From: Citrus sinensis
Taxonomy: Eukaryota; Streptophyta; Magnoliopsida; Sapindales; Rutaceae
DNA: 64,000 nucleotides
Reading direction: 5' to 3'
NCBI RefSeq assembly: GCF_022201045.2
Contig: NC_068557.1
Span: 6,138,001 to 6,202,000, forward strand
Below are positions 1 through 10,038 of the stretch, piece by piece (the stretch's first letter is position 1; each line of letters starts with the position of its first letter). The position numbers and the translations under genes were made by a program. Under the pieces are notes generated by a model. It saw nothing but the letters and a program-made list of their open reading frames with translations, did not search any database and was not told where the DNA came from.

Positions 1-2
1 TT

Positions 3-340
3 TAAGTGCTTGAGATTTTCAGAGTATTCTGTCGATGAGTGCATAAATTGACTAATTACACCAACTTTAAAAGCAATATAATACCTACAGTTTCTATTCA
101 GAAAGTCTAACACATACTTCATTTGAGAAGCAAGTAATCCTTATCTTGGATCTAATAAACTTCATTCCTAAAAAGCATATTTAAATGCTCCAACATATTT
201 TGTCTCAAATTCGTTTGCATGAAAAAACATTCCAATGCTCCAAAATTCTTTACTTCATCTTCTGTCAATATTATGCATGTCATTACTTGAGTGTTCGTAC
301 AAAAGAGTGTGATCTTTAGCCTGACTTCCATTGATAGATT
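3..340 (-). pseudogene. Ty1/copia reverse transcriptase relic
   Basis: Read on the minus strand, about 210-3 gives a conceptual frame with several in-frame stops that follows the copia reverse transcriptase. It has a degraded 'IKDLGALKYFLG' block (ETKYVGAFKYAF), then SQMKYVLDFL for the usual SQRKYVLDLL, then IAFKVGVISQFMHSS for the usual IAFAVSVVSQFMH. The stretch normally lying between the last two blocks is missing, so there is an internal deletion. Upstream (about 340-215) another frame gives a decayed counterpart of the YVDDI catalytic block (MTCIILTEDE), so at least one frameshift lies between. The relic runs off the left edge of the window. It is inactive. The family call rests on block order, not on a search. 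Confidence 0.7.
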
Positions 341-565
341 AATTTCTAGCACCTTACATAATTAAACACCTTCAAACCCAGATTTGGATTCACAAATACT
401 TCTTCTCTAGCTCACCATTTAAATAGACGTACGTTCTTTAAATCTAATTACCATATAATTGCAATGGCCAATTAAAAAATTACATTAATTAATAACCAAA
501 AAAATAAATAAATAAAAGAATTGAGCTTTATTTTATTATTAAGATATCACATCATATGTTATCCT

Positions 566-963
566 TCACAAAAGGCTTCTCTTGGATATCTGAACCTTTA
601 AACCGTACTTCATATTAAGTATAATAGAATTACATGGTGAAAGGGGATGACCTTTAGCTATTTTTACATGATAATTCCCGATCACCGTCCTTGCAACCAT
701 CTTCATTTGAATCAAAGCTTTGTCCTTACCTAAACAATTTCTGGGACCAGCATGAAAGGCAATGAAATTGTATGCGGAACATGCACAGTACCCCCTTTCT
801 GTGAAATCCACCTCTCTAGCTTGAACTCTAAACATTCATCGCCCCATATCTCTTCCATCCTCCCCATTGCATAATAAGAGATTCGCACCATTTGATTCTT
901 TTTTATGAGATGGCCACTTGGAAGAATGTCTGCTTGTGCTGCGATTTCGTGACTGCATGGTAT
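566..963 (-). pseudogene. CYP96A-like cytochrome P450, C-terminal fragment
   Basis: This is a broken relative of the P450 at 22690-24239. On the minus strand it starts in the region after the ExxR helix (QADILPSGH), runs through YYAMGRMEEIWG and an altered PERF-like block (FKLERWIS, where the intact gene has FKPQRWIS), and reaches the heme-binding loop FHAGPRNCLG and the usual C-terminus ending ISKRSLL. A frameshift sits just before the heme loop, near 786-792: the frame reading VHVP is lost and the heme loop is read from the next frame. Everything N-terminal to about residue 330 of the family is absent. With no start, no I-helix and a frameshift, it cannot make an enzyme. CYP96A enzymes hydroxylate alkanes and fatty acids in cuticle metabolism. 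Confidence 0.88.
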
Positions 964-965
964 TT

Positions 966-1006
966 GTTAAAATATGCGTATGTGAGTGTAATATACTCGG
1001 CCTAAT

Positions 1007-1048
<42 letters not shown>

Positions 1049-1090
1049 AAAATATAGGAAAGATTTAATTTATACGTTGTAAAGTCTATT
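966..1090 (+). repeat. segment shared with the upstream region of the intact P450, with (TA)n tract
   Basis: The sequence around CTCGGCCTAATGAGATATA, the (TA)n tract at 1011-1042 and TTTGTTAAAATATAGGAAAG matches 22007-22085, which lies about 600 bp upstream of the P450 start at 22690, in the same orientation (+). The main difference is expansion of the TA tract here. The neighbouring P450 fragment is on the minus strand, so this piece is inverted relative to it compared with the intact locus. Confidence 0.7.
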
Positions 1091-1435
1091 TTGATAAAAT
1101 GTGAAAATAAGGACCTTTTTTATGGATAAAAAGCCCACAACCTTCAATGGCCTCTACTATTACTACTATCAATTATAACCAAAATCCGACTCCCATCTTT
1201 GTTGGGAGAATTATAAATACTGAAAGATTAAAACAAAGATCCTTCTTATGTGGGGTTGTATTAAACTCAATTACACGTGTTATGCATGCATTAATTGGTT
1301 GTAATACAACAGATGAATTATAGAATTTCTCCTTTAGGGGATATTGTAAGAGGGATTTGATGAGTCGGACGCTCCAAAAGCTCTGTCCACATGGACACAG
1401 CCACACAGGCGAAGCAGAAAGAATATAATAAGAAT
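1091..1435. other. intergenic, nothing recognised
   Basis: AT-rich spacer. Only short unconvincing reading frames are present on either strand, with no domain signature and no repeat boundary that I can define. Confidence 0.5.
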
Positions 1436-1760
1436 AAAAAGAAGGACGCTAAGGCATTACTCTTCCTGCAGCAAGGATAACCAAGACTATTTTTCCAAGA
1501 ATCCTAGCAGCAAAGAAGCCAATGCAGGGAAAATTCTAAAGGAAGATTCTCAAGTATCTGAGAAGATAATCTTCATTAAACCTCAGTCTTTATGGAGAGA
1601 ATTCAATAATCTCTTTATGAAAGATAACGAATCTGTCCAAGTATTTTTTTTTTTCAAAGTTTGTGGCATAATAAATCAAATACGAAGTTATGATGGTACC
1701 ATTAGAGATAAAAGAATTTTTCAATAAATAGTAAGAAGTATTCCTTCCTCTAAGGGTCCT
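1436..1760 (+). pseudogene. Ty1/copia gag (UBN2-type) relic
   Basis: Reading the plus strand gives KDAKALLFLQQ, then after a one-base shift KIIFIKPQSLWREFNNLF, MKDNESVQVFF and GIINQIRSYDGTI. These match in order the copia Gag blocks usually read as DAKALFFIQQ, LQSLRREFE, MKENESVQDF and IVNQMRSYGE. The frame ends in an in-frame stop (TAA near 1725-1727) and then fades. The relic has one frameshift near 1475, a stop, and no adjoining pol in the same orientation. It is a dead fragment. The more C-terminal Gag blocks that would follow are absent here, but a similar continuation occurs alone at 15.6 kb. Confidence 0.75.
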
Positions 1761-4700
1761 CCTACTATGCACCCGATGTATGCGTGGTTCATTTTGACAT
1801 GACATGCAGCCAATTAAAATGCCACATGTGTGCAATAATAACAACTAGGTAACCTGTTATTCCGGTTGAAGTCACAAGATACCTTTTAATTGCGTTAGTA
1901 TTCCAAGTTGGCTGCTCTTCGTCACAAGTTTCCCAATTGGTCTCCAATTATCACAAATTTTTTCATTAACATTCCTAATAAGATAACCCATGTCGCAAGT
2001 ACTGTAGTTAGGCTTTTGTTGATTTCACTACACCTAAAGCAATTAATGTCTCTCACCAAAAGACGAAAATATTCCGATTTTCGAAGGGGCTATTACCATT
2101 ATCAGGAGCTATATACACCGAGCAAGTACTCATCTTTTTGAACAAGAATGGATTTGGCTCTTTTCTAAAATTTCAGTCTCTCACCAAAGGACCATAATAT
2201 TTCAAAATTTTCGAAGGGCCTCTCATCAAGAACGTCGTTCATACTCCATCTATCAGGACATTAGAGTATTAAAAAATCCTAGAGAACCAAAATCTCTTCG
2301 TCGTATTGCGGGTAAGCAGTGGCATCCTTTCAATTTTGTATGTTTTGAAATTAATTTAAAAAATAATAGTATCTCATGTTCGAAAATATTACCATTATTG
2401 ATGAATATTGAATTTTCATTTGTTATAGAAGAGTGAAGGATAATCTAATAAGGAGAAGCCACCTAGGAAAAAGGGGGAAAAAAATATGGCAGTGATAATG
2501 GCTGAATTTCCTACAGATGAGTTGAGAAGTAGGGCCTAGCCTGGAGTGATGATGGCTCGGGCTGAAGATGAGGGAGAAGTCCTTTATTAATGGCGTACCA
2601 CTAGGTAGAATTATAAGCTATGCATTATGTTATCAGTTTTCAAGAGTAGTGTGTTTTTTTGTTGTCTTTGCTGGATTTATTGGATTTCGGTGATGCAAGA
2701 ATGCCTTTGATATAAGATCTTCGTTTAAGAAGAAATTTGATTTGAGTCTAAGATGATTTATTTGATGTACTTTGAATTTATTGGAAATGGAATTCCCCCA
2801 AATTTATCTATCAGTATAATTTTTTTGGGTTTAACGTCAGCAAACTCTCAGTAGCAAAAGGTGTCTGGGCATCGTTAGGAGAGGAAAATATATGATTGAC
2901 AAGCGAGCAAGAGAAATAAAGTTTGTTTCTCAAATAATTTGCTTAGATGTTTGTATGAATATATTTAATAAGTTTCTTGCTAGTTAGAAATTTGATTTTG
3001 CGTTTTTTTTTATGGTGGACATGCCTTTCGAGTTCATTAGTGTACCTCATTTTACTAATGTCAGTGAGTAACATTTCTATGTTTTGACTGTATAACAGTA
3101 GGTTGAATGAACTGGATTTTGTTATCAATAGTTTAAGTTTTGAAGTATAACTGACACGGGTTTATATCAATGTTTTCCGTTTTTAAAATTGAGACGTTGA
3201 AGGAGGTGAAGGCTGCTTTTCATTTACTCTCTCGACTTGCAATTCCACCTGTGGACGCAGTAGTAAGAACCTGTTTTCGTTATTGCCTTATCTTTTATAG
3301 AATTATGGTATTAGGTTATTAAATATTTTAGTACCTTTTTCTTATGTAATTTTCTTATATTTCCCTAATTGTTGGTCAAACGAGATAACAAGCTTGAAGA
3401 AATGAGATACTGGATGGTCAGTGTAGAAATATAGATTCGTGATTTGGCTTGTATTAAAAACGTTTGTTTGTTTGCAAAATACTACAGTCAATTTTTTTTA
3501 GTTTTTTCAGTTCTTACTTTGCTTTTGCCCCTGGTTGTGTATAATTTTGTCTGTAGAACGAGAAATGCTTTCATGAAAAACTAGGCCGGACTTCTAGCTG
3601 GAAGTCTTTATTGAGTTCCATCTTATATATATCTATATGATGTATGTGTTAAAGTAAGCATGCATGTGCTCATCATCTCCGACAGAACTACTGTAGGCTT
3701 GCAATTTACCAAAGAAATGTTTATTTGCAGAACAAGGGAATAAAAAAAAGTCTGTAAATTTTTTCTCATTGTTAATGAAATTGAAATGAGCGTAAAGCTA
3801 ACTTGAAATCTAGTGTCATTCATAATTTGTTGGACTGGCAAAATGGTCGAGTTGAGTTAGGTTATTGAATTTTGAGTTGGTGTTGTGATGAAAAATTTTT
3901 TGTAGCAGGTAGTAGTCCACTAAAGGTGATATTTAGGCTTCCAGTGTAGCAAAGAATGTTACTTTGTAGCACAAGGGAATAAAAAAAAAGTCTGTAATTT
4001 CTTTTTCTTATTGTTTATGAAAATGAAACAAGGCTAATTGTAGATTGAAGTTTGAAAGCATTTTTCGGTTTTGTGCATTGTTGTATGGTTCTTTTTCCTT
4101 GTTTTTTCACCCCCCAAAATGGATGTTAGAGTTGTTTCTCATGCATTTATAGATATCCTGTAATCGTAATAGAATATTCAGACTAATTGTCATGAATATC
4201 AATCTCCTTCGGTTAGCAGCTGATGGTTTAAAAGCTAGAACTTCTTTGATTCCACAATCCATGGACAATACATAAAGATAACATATAAGGTTTGGATTAA
4301 TTGCATATATGAGATAATTTTTGTTGTTTCTGAAAGAAACTTATAAGTCTAATTTAATTGTTCTTCAAAATAAAATTCCGGCAATATAACCACTCCATGT
4401 CTAGATAATGGTCAATTTCTGGTGAAACAGCACATCACATTAACTTTCATAAAATTTTCAGGTCATGAAGTTTGGATTCTACCAACCACACAAAGTACGG
4501 GTCATAGAATATTTTACTCCAGAGTGTTCAACATAGTGATTTTTCTGTAGATATCATTTAGCCCACAACAATTTCCAGAGACAAAAAAAAATTCTTTTAA
4601 TGACTTTGGCATTAACAATTAATCCATTCTTTCCGCTTGGGTTGCAGAGTCAACAATTCTTTATGCCATATTAAATTTTTCTTCATTTAACAAATAGAAA

Positions 4701-4998
4701 ACAGAAACTGTGTATTAAGAGAAAGGAAGATAATGCATAAGCAGACCAAGTTCTCTGATGAAAAAAGGAAACGACCCAAAAATGGCGTATGTACAGTTGT
4801 ACTAAAGTGCAGAAACAATTCATGAAAATAAATAAGATTAACAATGCACAACTGCACACAAATATTACATGATGTGTGGCATAGAAGATACATAAGACAA
4901 CAAACTTACGACTGAGATAGAAGTCAAAATACACAAGCATGGCTGTAGAATAGAAAATCAAAATTATAACCCAATCGAACTACAGAGCCATAATTTTT
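1761..4998. other. intergenic, short duplications only
   Basis: I find no gene that I can support. A short duplication is present: the TCTCTCACCAAA...TTTTCGAAGGG motif occurs at about 2047-2090 and 2176-2220. Around 2430-2620 a lysine-rich open stretch followed by stops resembles a decayed 3' gene end, and 3195-3265 is a short open stretch before AG/GT-like sites. Neither resembles a family I recognise. Confidence 0.4.
3725..4055 (+). repeat. diverged direct duplication, two ~90-bp units
   Basis: ACAAGGGAATAAAAAAAAG followed by TCTGTAA, a T-rich stretch and GAAA(T/A)TGAAA occurs at about 3731-3815 and again at about 3971-4055. The units lie 240 bp apart and differ by several substitutions and indels. 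They are non-coding, with no sign of a transposon end. Confidence 0.6.
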
Positions 4999-6797
4999 GA
5001 TAGTTTTATGGAGCATGTGCTGCCATCCAAATATCAACCCCAATCTTCCTCCGAATTAGGCTTGAATCCTCAGAGGTGAAATTGAAGGGCATGGCAAATA
5101 TTAAGTACTCAATTATCTTCAACACATAGGGTCCACAATCTCCGGATCCACAACGTTGTTGTGGGACACCAAATGGAATCCGCACCAATCTGTAAGGATC
5201 AAGGTTTATGTTCACATCTCTCATACTAACATAGAAGCCAAGGCAGTACATTAAAAATCGGGGCATTAGCATACACAGTGGATGCACGGAAGCTAGAATT
5301 TCATCATCAGTAAATGACATTAAAGCTGGATCATAAATAGTAATAGTTCTGTCAAGCACATTTATCCTCTCAGCCACCCAATGTACTTCACGTATGTTTA
5401 TTGGCAAATATACCTGCATAGAGGAAATTGAAGCTAATTAATCAAGACAAATGATTATAATGTTCTTAAAATAAACTTAAAACACATGCCTCATCGATAT
5501 TTGCCCATTCTATTTTGCCCTCTACAAATCTTTTTATGATGGCCTCATCAAAGCAACCTTCATATGACATGAGTGCCAGTCTGTGATTATGTGTCCAATT
5601 TTCTTCCATCAAAGCCTGAAAAAAATAGAGTTATTATGCAAATTAGTGTGGTAGTTTATGCAAGTCCACGACACATTGAACAATTATTTGCTGGATTGTT
5701 ATTGCCCATACCCAAAACTCATGGTCAATTACACTGCATCTATTTCCAACATTTTTAAGGTACCTCAACATCCGAAGGTGAATGATATTGATGTACACTG
5801 ACATATGCTGCATGTGATAACAATCCAAAAATATAGTTAGTTTCATGAAACAAATATAAAATTATTAACCACGTTAAATTATTTATGACAATTAAGCAAA
5901 AAATACTTACCTCTCCTTCAAACCATTCATTCCCCACCACTGTCCTTAACCAGTTAGGAGACACCGTAATTTCAATATTCCAGAAATTTTTAACTTTTAT
6001 GTTGGTAGGGGAACATTCAATCCACCTCCACATTCATTCTCTAATCTTTGTGTTAATTAGACTGTTTATACTTATTTCATCATTTAAGTCCATATGGTTC
6101 AATAATGACTCAACTGGACGTAGTTCATCTGTGTCAACCCTTTTCTCCCCTACAGTTTCCTCACCTACTGACTCGGTATTTATATTTGCACAAAGCATCC
6201 AAACTCCCTTTAATATAACCCTTTTAAACCTTGCCAAAGCATGAACATTCCCATCATTTGGAAAACTATTTTCGGGCGTTTGAAAAACTTCTTCATTTAT
6301 GTCAATTTGGCAAGCATCACCCTTGGAGTACCCAACAATCTGCACACATGTTTTACAAATATGTCAACATATTCCCGATATTTAAAGTACAATTTTATAT
6401 TAAGAACACTGCACGATAAATGTTTACAAATTTTCTATGAAAAAACTATAAATTCCAGACTCGTTCAAAAATGCTATAAAGTTTTTCATTGACCTCCATT
6501 TTATTTGGCCCATCATCATCTCCTTTGATAGATTCCAACTTCACTTTCCTTGGCTTCCTTATCTCATCCATAGCTATCATATGGCGCAACTTCATCTCTT
6601 CTCTCATCTCGACCTTGATTTGATTATTAAAGTTTTTTAACTCATTTCTTACAGTTGTGACCACCGTTTCGAGAATATTGGCGTACAAGTTATTATCAAG
6701 GCCGACATTTGGCATAACCACATCATTGTTTCCCTATTATACAACAATGCGTCCATTATCAAATCGTGTATAACAACGTAGTGCAGAAACTATTGAG

Positions 6798-8119
6798 TGT
6801 TAGAAAATGTATATTTATAAAAGAGAAGATCGTCATTTTACATTTCAAGTCTTATTAGCAACCCTTACTTTTATGTATTTAAGCTTCTTGTAATTCAATT
6901 ATATGTGTTTGATTTTAATTAAGTATTTTATGTATTTTAGAGGCATCATAGTTATTTCACAATAAACGAGAGATGAAACGGCAAAACGGACATCACTTTT
7001 GAACTCAGGACGGTCGAAAACCTTAGGAAGAGTATAAAAGGAAAAATGGTATTGTTCACATGTACGGTACTGTTCACATGTACGGTACTATTCACATATA
7101 TAGTATTGTCTATGTTACTGTTCACGACACTATTCACATAGACGGATCGATGACGTGGCATTGACCGATGATGTGGCATTGACTGATGAAGTGTCATGAT
7201 CCTGTTGGACTAAAATTCTTATGTACTGTTGATGGTGACGTGGCAGTATATTAGTGGACCAAAAAATGCGCGTACGGTACATGCAATACATGGGATTATT
7301 TTCAACCAAACCGCGTACTGTTCAAACCGCGTGGTCAAACCGTGTCACTGTTCAAACCGTGTGGTCAAACCGCGTACTGTTGAAGCGTATTGTTGACTGA
7401 TGATGTGGCGCAATCCTGAGCGTCTAAACTGTTTTTAATCCGATGGCCATGATTTACTCAATGTATCTATAAAAAAAGGGATCTCTCCCTTCTAATTTGG
7501 CATCTCTGAATCCATTTTTAGACTCTGTTTTCTGTAATTCCTTCTTCATCTTGTATTTTCTACGTATTCTAATAAATTTCTATTTTGCCCCTAGTTCAAT
7601 TATGAGTAGCTAATTTTCTTTCAAGCTTGGGTTGAAGGTGAATTTATTTTCTCTTCCCCTCTAGTTTTTGTGGATGTTTTGACTTCTCATCGACAAATAA
7701 TAATATTCTTGTCTAGATAACGCCCTGGTTTCACCAGCTCCCTAGTACAAGGTTATTATTATTTGGCACGATAAGCCCTTAGCACCTGTGGATTCCCCCC
7801 TCATGATTTAATTGGCATTAATAATGATTATTTAGCACATGATGCATGTTGATACGGATCCAAATACCCAAGTACGTCATTTCAATAGATTTCTCTTCAA
7901 TTTATTCTCGCCATTTCAATTCCAATTTTAGAATTTATTCTCGTCATTTCAATTCCAATTTTAGGATAATCTAAGTCACTTTCACCACAAAATCCAACCA
8001 CCTCATACAAAATTAATTCTACATATAACTAAAATCCACCTCCGCGTGGGATCGACACTCGTCACCATTAGTCTATTCTACAATAGATTCGTGCGCTTGC
8101 AAGTTCAATAAAATTTGCA
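6798..8119 (+). repeat. LTR-like repeat, copy 1 (probable solo LTR)
   Basis: This ~1.32 kb block begins TGTTAGAAAATGTATATTT and ends AATAAAATTTGCA, the TG...CA form of a retrotransposon LTR. It has a TATA box (TATAAAA, 7468-7474) followed by a pyrimidine-rich leader and an AATAAA-type signal, as an LTR would. The motif GGATCGACACTCGTCACC near its 3' end is the type often seen at plant LTR ends. A close copy lies in reverse orientation at 11118-12404. It interrupts gene A. Flanking 5-mers (TTGAG, CAAAA) do not form a target duplication, so either the exact ends or the solo-LTR reading may be off. Confidence 0.65.
7050..7390 (+). repeat. internal short tandem motifs within LTR copy 1
   Basis: Three families of short repeats lie inside the LTR. 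One is TGTTCACATGTACGGTAC and variants around 7055-7095, about three times. The second is GATG(A/T)(C/T)GTGGCATTGAC around 7150-7195, about three times. The third alternates CCGCGTACTGTTCAA and CCGTGTGGTCAAA between 7310 and 7385. They occur upstream of the TATA box and are partly kept in the second LTR copy (12000-12160 and 11860-11940). Confidence 0.6.
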
Positions 8120-8881
8120 CAAAAGAAACAACTCATACAAACATTTTAAACCTTTGTGCATAATCACTTCTATTACAAAGGACATAAAGCGAGTATGTAA
8201 AATGTTATACATAAACTAGTATGAATTTTCTCACCTTTTGGATGTTTGCTGTGGTATTATAATTGAAGTCCAAGTTTGAAATTCTTCCACCTGACTTTAT
8301 GGGTGCAACCTCCACAAATTGATAGAAATTTTTGTGGTAGTGATATTTCAGCATGCTTCGCCAATGTGCAGTCTCAACCTCTCTGTCCTCAGGCATTAAC
8401 AACATCAAAGACTCGTCGTTGAATAGCTGAGATTGGAACAAATCATTCACTTGTCTATCTAAAGGAGGCCCCCGTGTTCTCCATCTAAGTATACGTGGAA
8501 TTTCTTTTTCATTCTGACGAACTCCATAAAGGTTGCCAGCCAATGGGATGCTCTCAAACATCCATACCTATAAAAGCAACATATACAATGAGCATTTAAT
8601 GATAAATGGTATGTTGTGCACCTTAGAAAATATGGAATTTTAAAAACGAATATCGGCATATGTTCTTACCATAAGACCAAAACAATTTTTCTGTGGATCG
8701 AATTTTGCGCCCTCAAAGACATTGCCTTGATAATGGAGTTATATGTTTCAGTCCATACAACAGACCCCCAAGGGTACTCATCGTACTCATCAAGACTGTC
8801 CGCAAGCTTGAGTAGGGTCTCATCAATTACACGTGAATCTGACCTTCCAAGAATAGTTTGGGGGGAAATTTGTGCTAATAC

Positions 8882-10038
8882 TATTATTTATTAGTATTCA
8901 ATATGTAAAAAAATTTCAATCATATTTTATTTAACACATATTTTTATATGTACGGTATGTGAATTGTCTCCTCCCTCTTTAATTTTTGTTTAAAAATAAT
9001 GATAGCGTTCAATTCAAGCACCCAATTTCATTATATAGATCTTTGTTCTTTTTCCTATAAGTCGACCTTATATTCGTTGAGGTAATAAACTTAATTGCTA
9101 ATATAATTTTCATGATCATAGTATAATTAAGTAAAGAGATATATTAGCATCTCTTTAGTTTAAAGAGATGTATTATCATCCATCTTGTTTATCCTCATTA
9201 GCTAAATTATGGTACTTATCATCGTAACTTAATTAGACTAAATTATATTATTTAATTATACCCCACATTGTAAATGAACATTAATTTAACCCATTCCTCA
9301 CGCCACTATGTTCACAACCTTAATCATAGCAGAATTCATCTTCTTATCTTCTAAATTCTCCTCATTTTGTCATCTTCTCTCTTCAAAGCTAGCATATGTA
9401 TTACGCTATAAAATTCCCTAGTTCGGTATGCTAATTTGTATATTTTAATATAAATGCCATTTGACTTAGATTACTGCAGCATATCATTAATGGGAAAACA
9501 AAATGCAAATATGAATTCGATATTTGCTGTGAAACGAATAAAGTCTATAATGGTTAGTTTATTTATCTTGTTTTATTTAATTGATGCACTGCCTTGTATC
9601 TTAATTTTATATATCGAATTTCATTTTATCTAAGGTCTATATATATTCGTATGCAAGGAATTAAGAGCTCTCAACAAATTTCCATTAAGAGCTCTCCACA
9701 ATTCATGTACATGTTGAAATTATTAATAAAAGGTTGTTAGAAAATATTTTAGTACAATTTTATTCTTTAATTTTACTACTCTTATTTATTGCAGAACAAT
9801 TCAATTACAAATATTTTATATTTATGCTAATATGTAGTATTTTCAATTGCAAAATCATTTGGATCAACATGTTTTTCCAACTATAGTTAAGTCTTTTTCG
9901 GCTATGTTTGCCCTCAAAATTAATGTATTTCAATAGTCTTTTAATTGAAATTGCTATTACAAAAGCTACTGCTAGACACATAAGTTCCGACTGAAAATTG
10001 TATGTTCTACTATTTATTTAAAAAATACGTTGAACATG
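8882..10038. other. intergenic between the two Ulp1-type genes
   Basis: AT-rich spacer with no supported gene. It separates the DUF1985-like end of gene A from the C-terminus of gene B on the same strand. Confidence 0.5.

Larger units (their letters stand above)
5006..8881 (-). pseudogene. transposon-type gene A: DUF1985-like plus Ulp1 (C48) protease, decayed
   Basis: The protease exons on the minus strand keep frame: 5807-5712, 5615-5484 and 5413-5006 (stop). The last exon holds the Ulp1 catalytic set: His in EVHWVAE, Asp in IYDPAL, Gln in VPQQR and Cys in GSGDCGPYV. Upstream are an exon ending at 5911 (WLRTVVGNEWFEGE), a coiled charged segment (6721-6446) and a DUF1985-like part at 8881-8670 and 8567-8230 (DEYPWGSVVW; FESIPLAGNLYG; PRILRWRTRG). 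Genes with this order belong to a large plant family spread with transposons, notably Mutator-like ones; the host SUMO role is not implied. Decay is visible: an in-frame TGA at 6036-6034, a probable frameshift near 8722, and a 1.3 kb LTR-like insertion at 6798-8119. I judge it a pseudogene with an intact catalytic exon. Confidence 0.75.

Noticed and set aside
4683-4961. Hydrophobic minus-strand frames
   Set aside because: Low-complexity translation of AT-rich DNA just downstream of gene A; no family resemblance and no splice context.
6793-8124. 5-bp target duplication for LTR copy 1
   Set aside because: Flanks TTGAG and CAAAA do not match, and copy 2 also fails, so no duplication is claimed.
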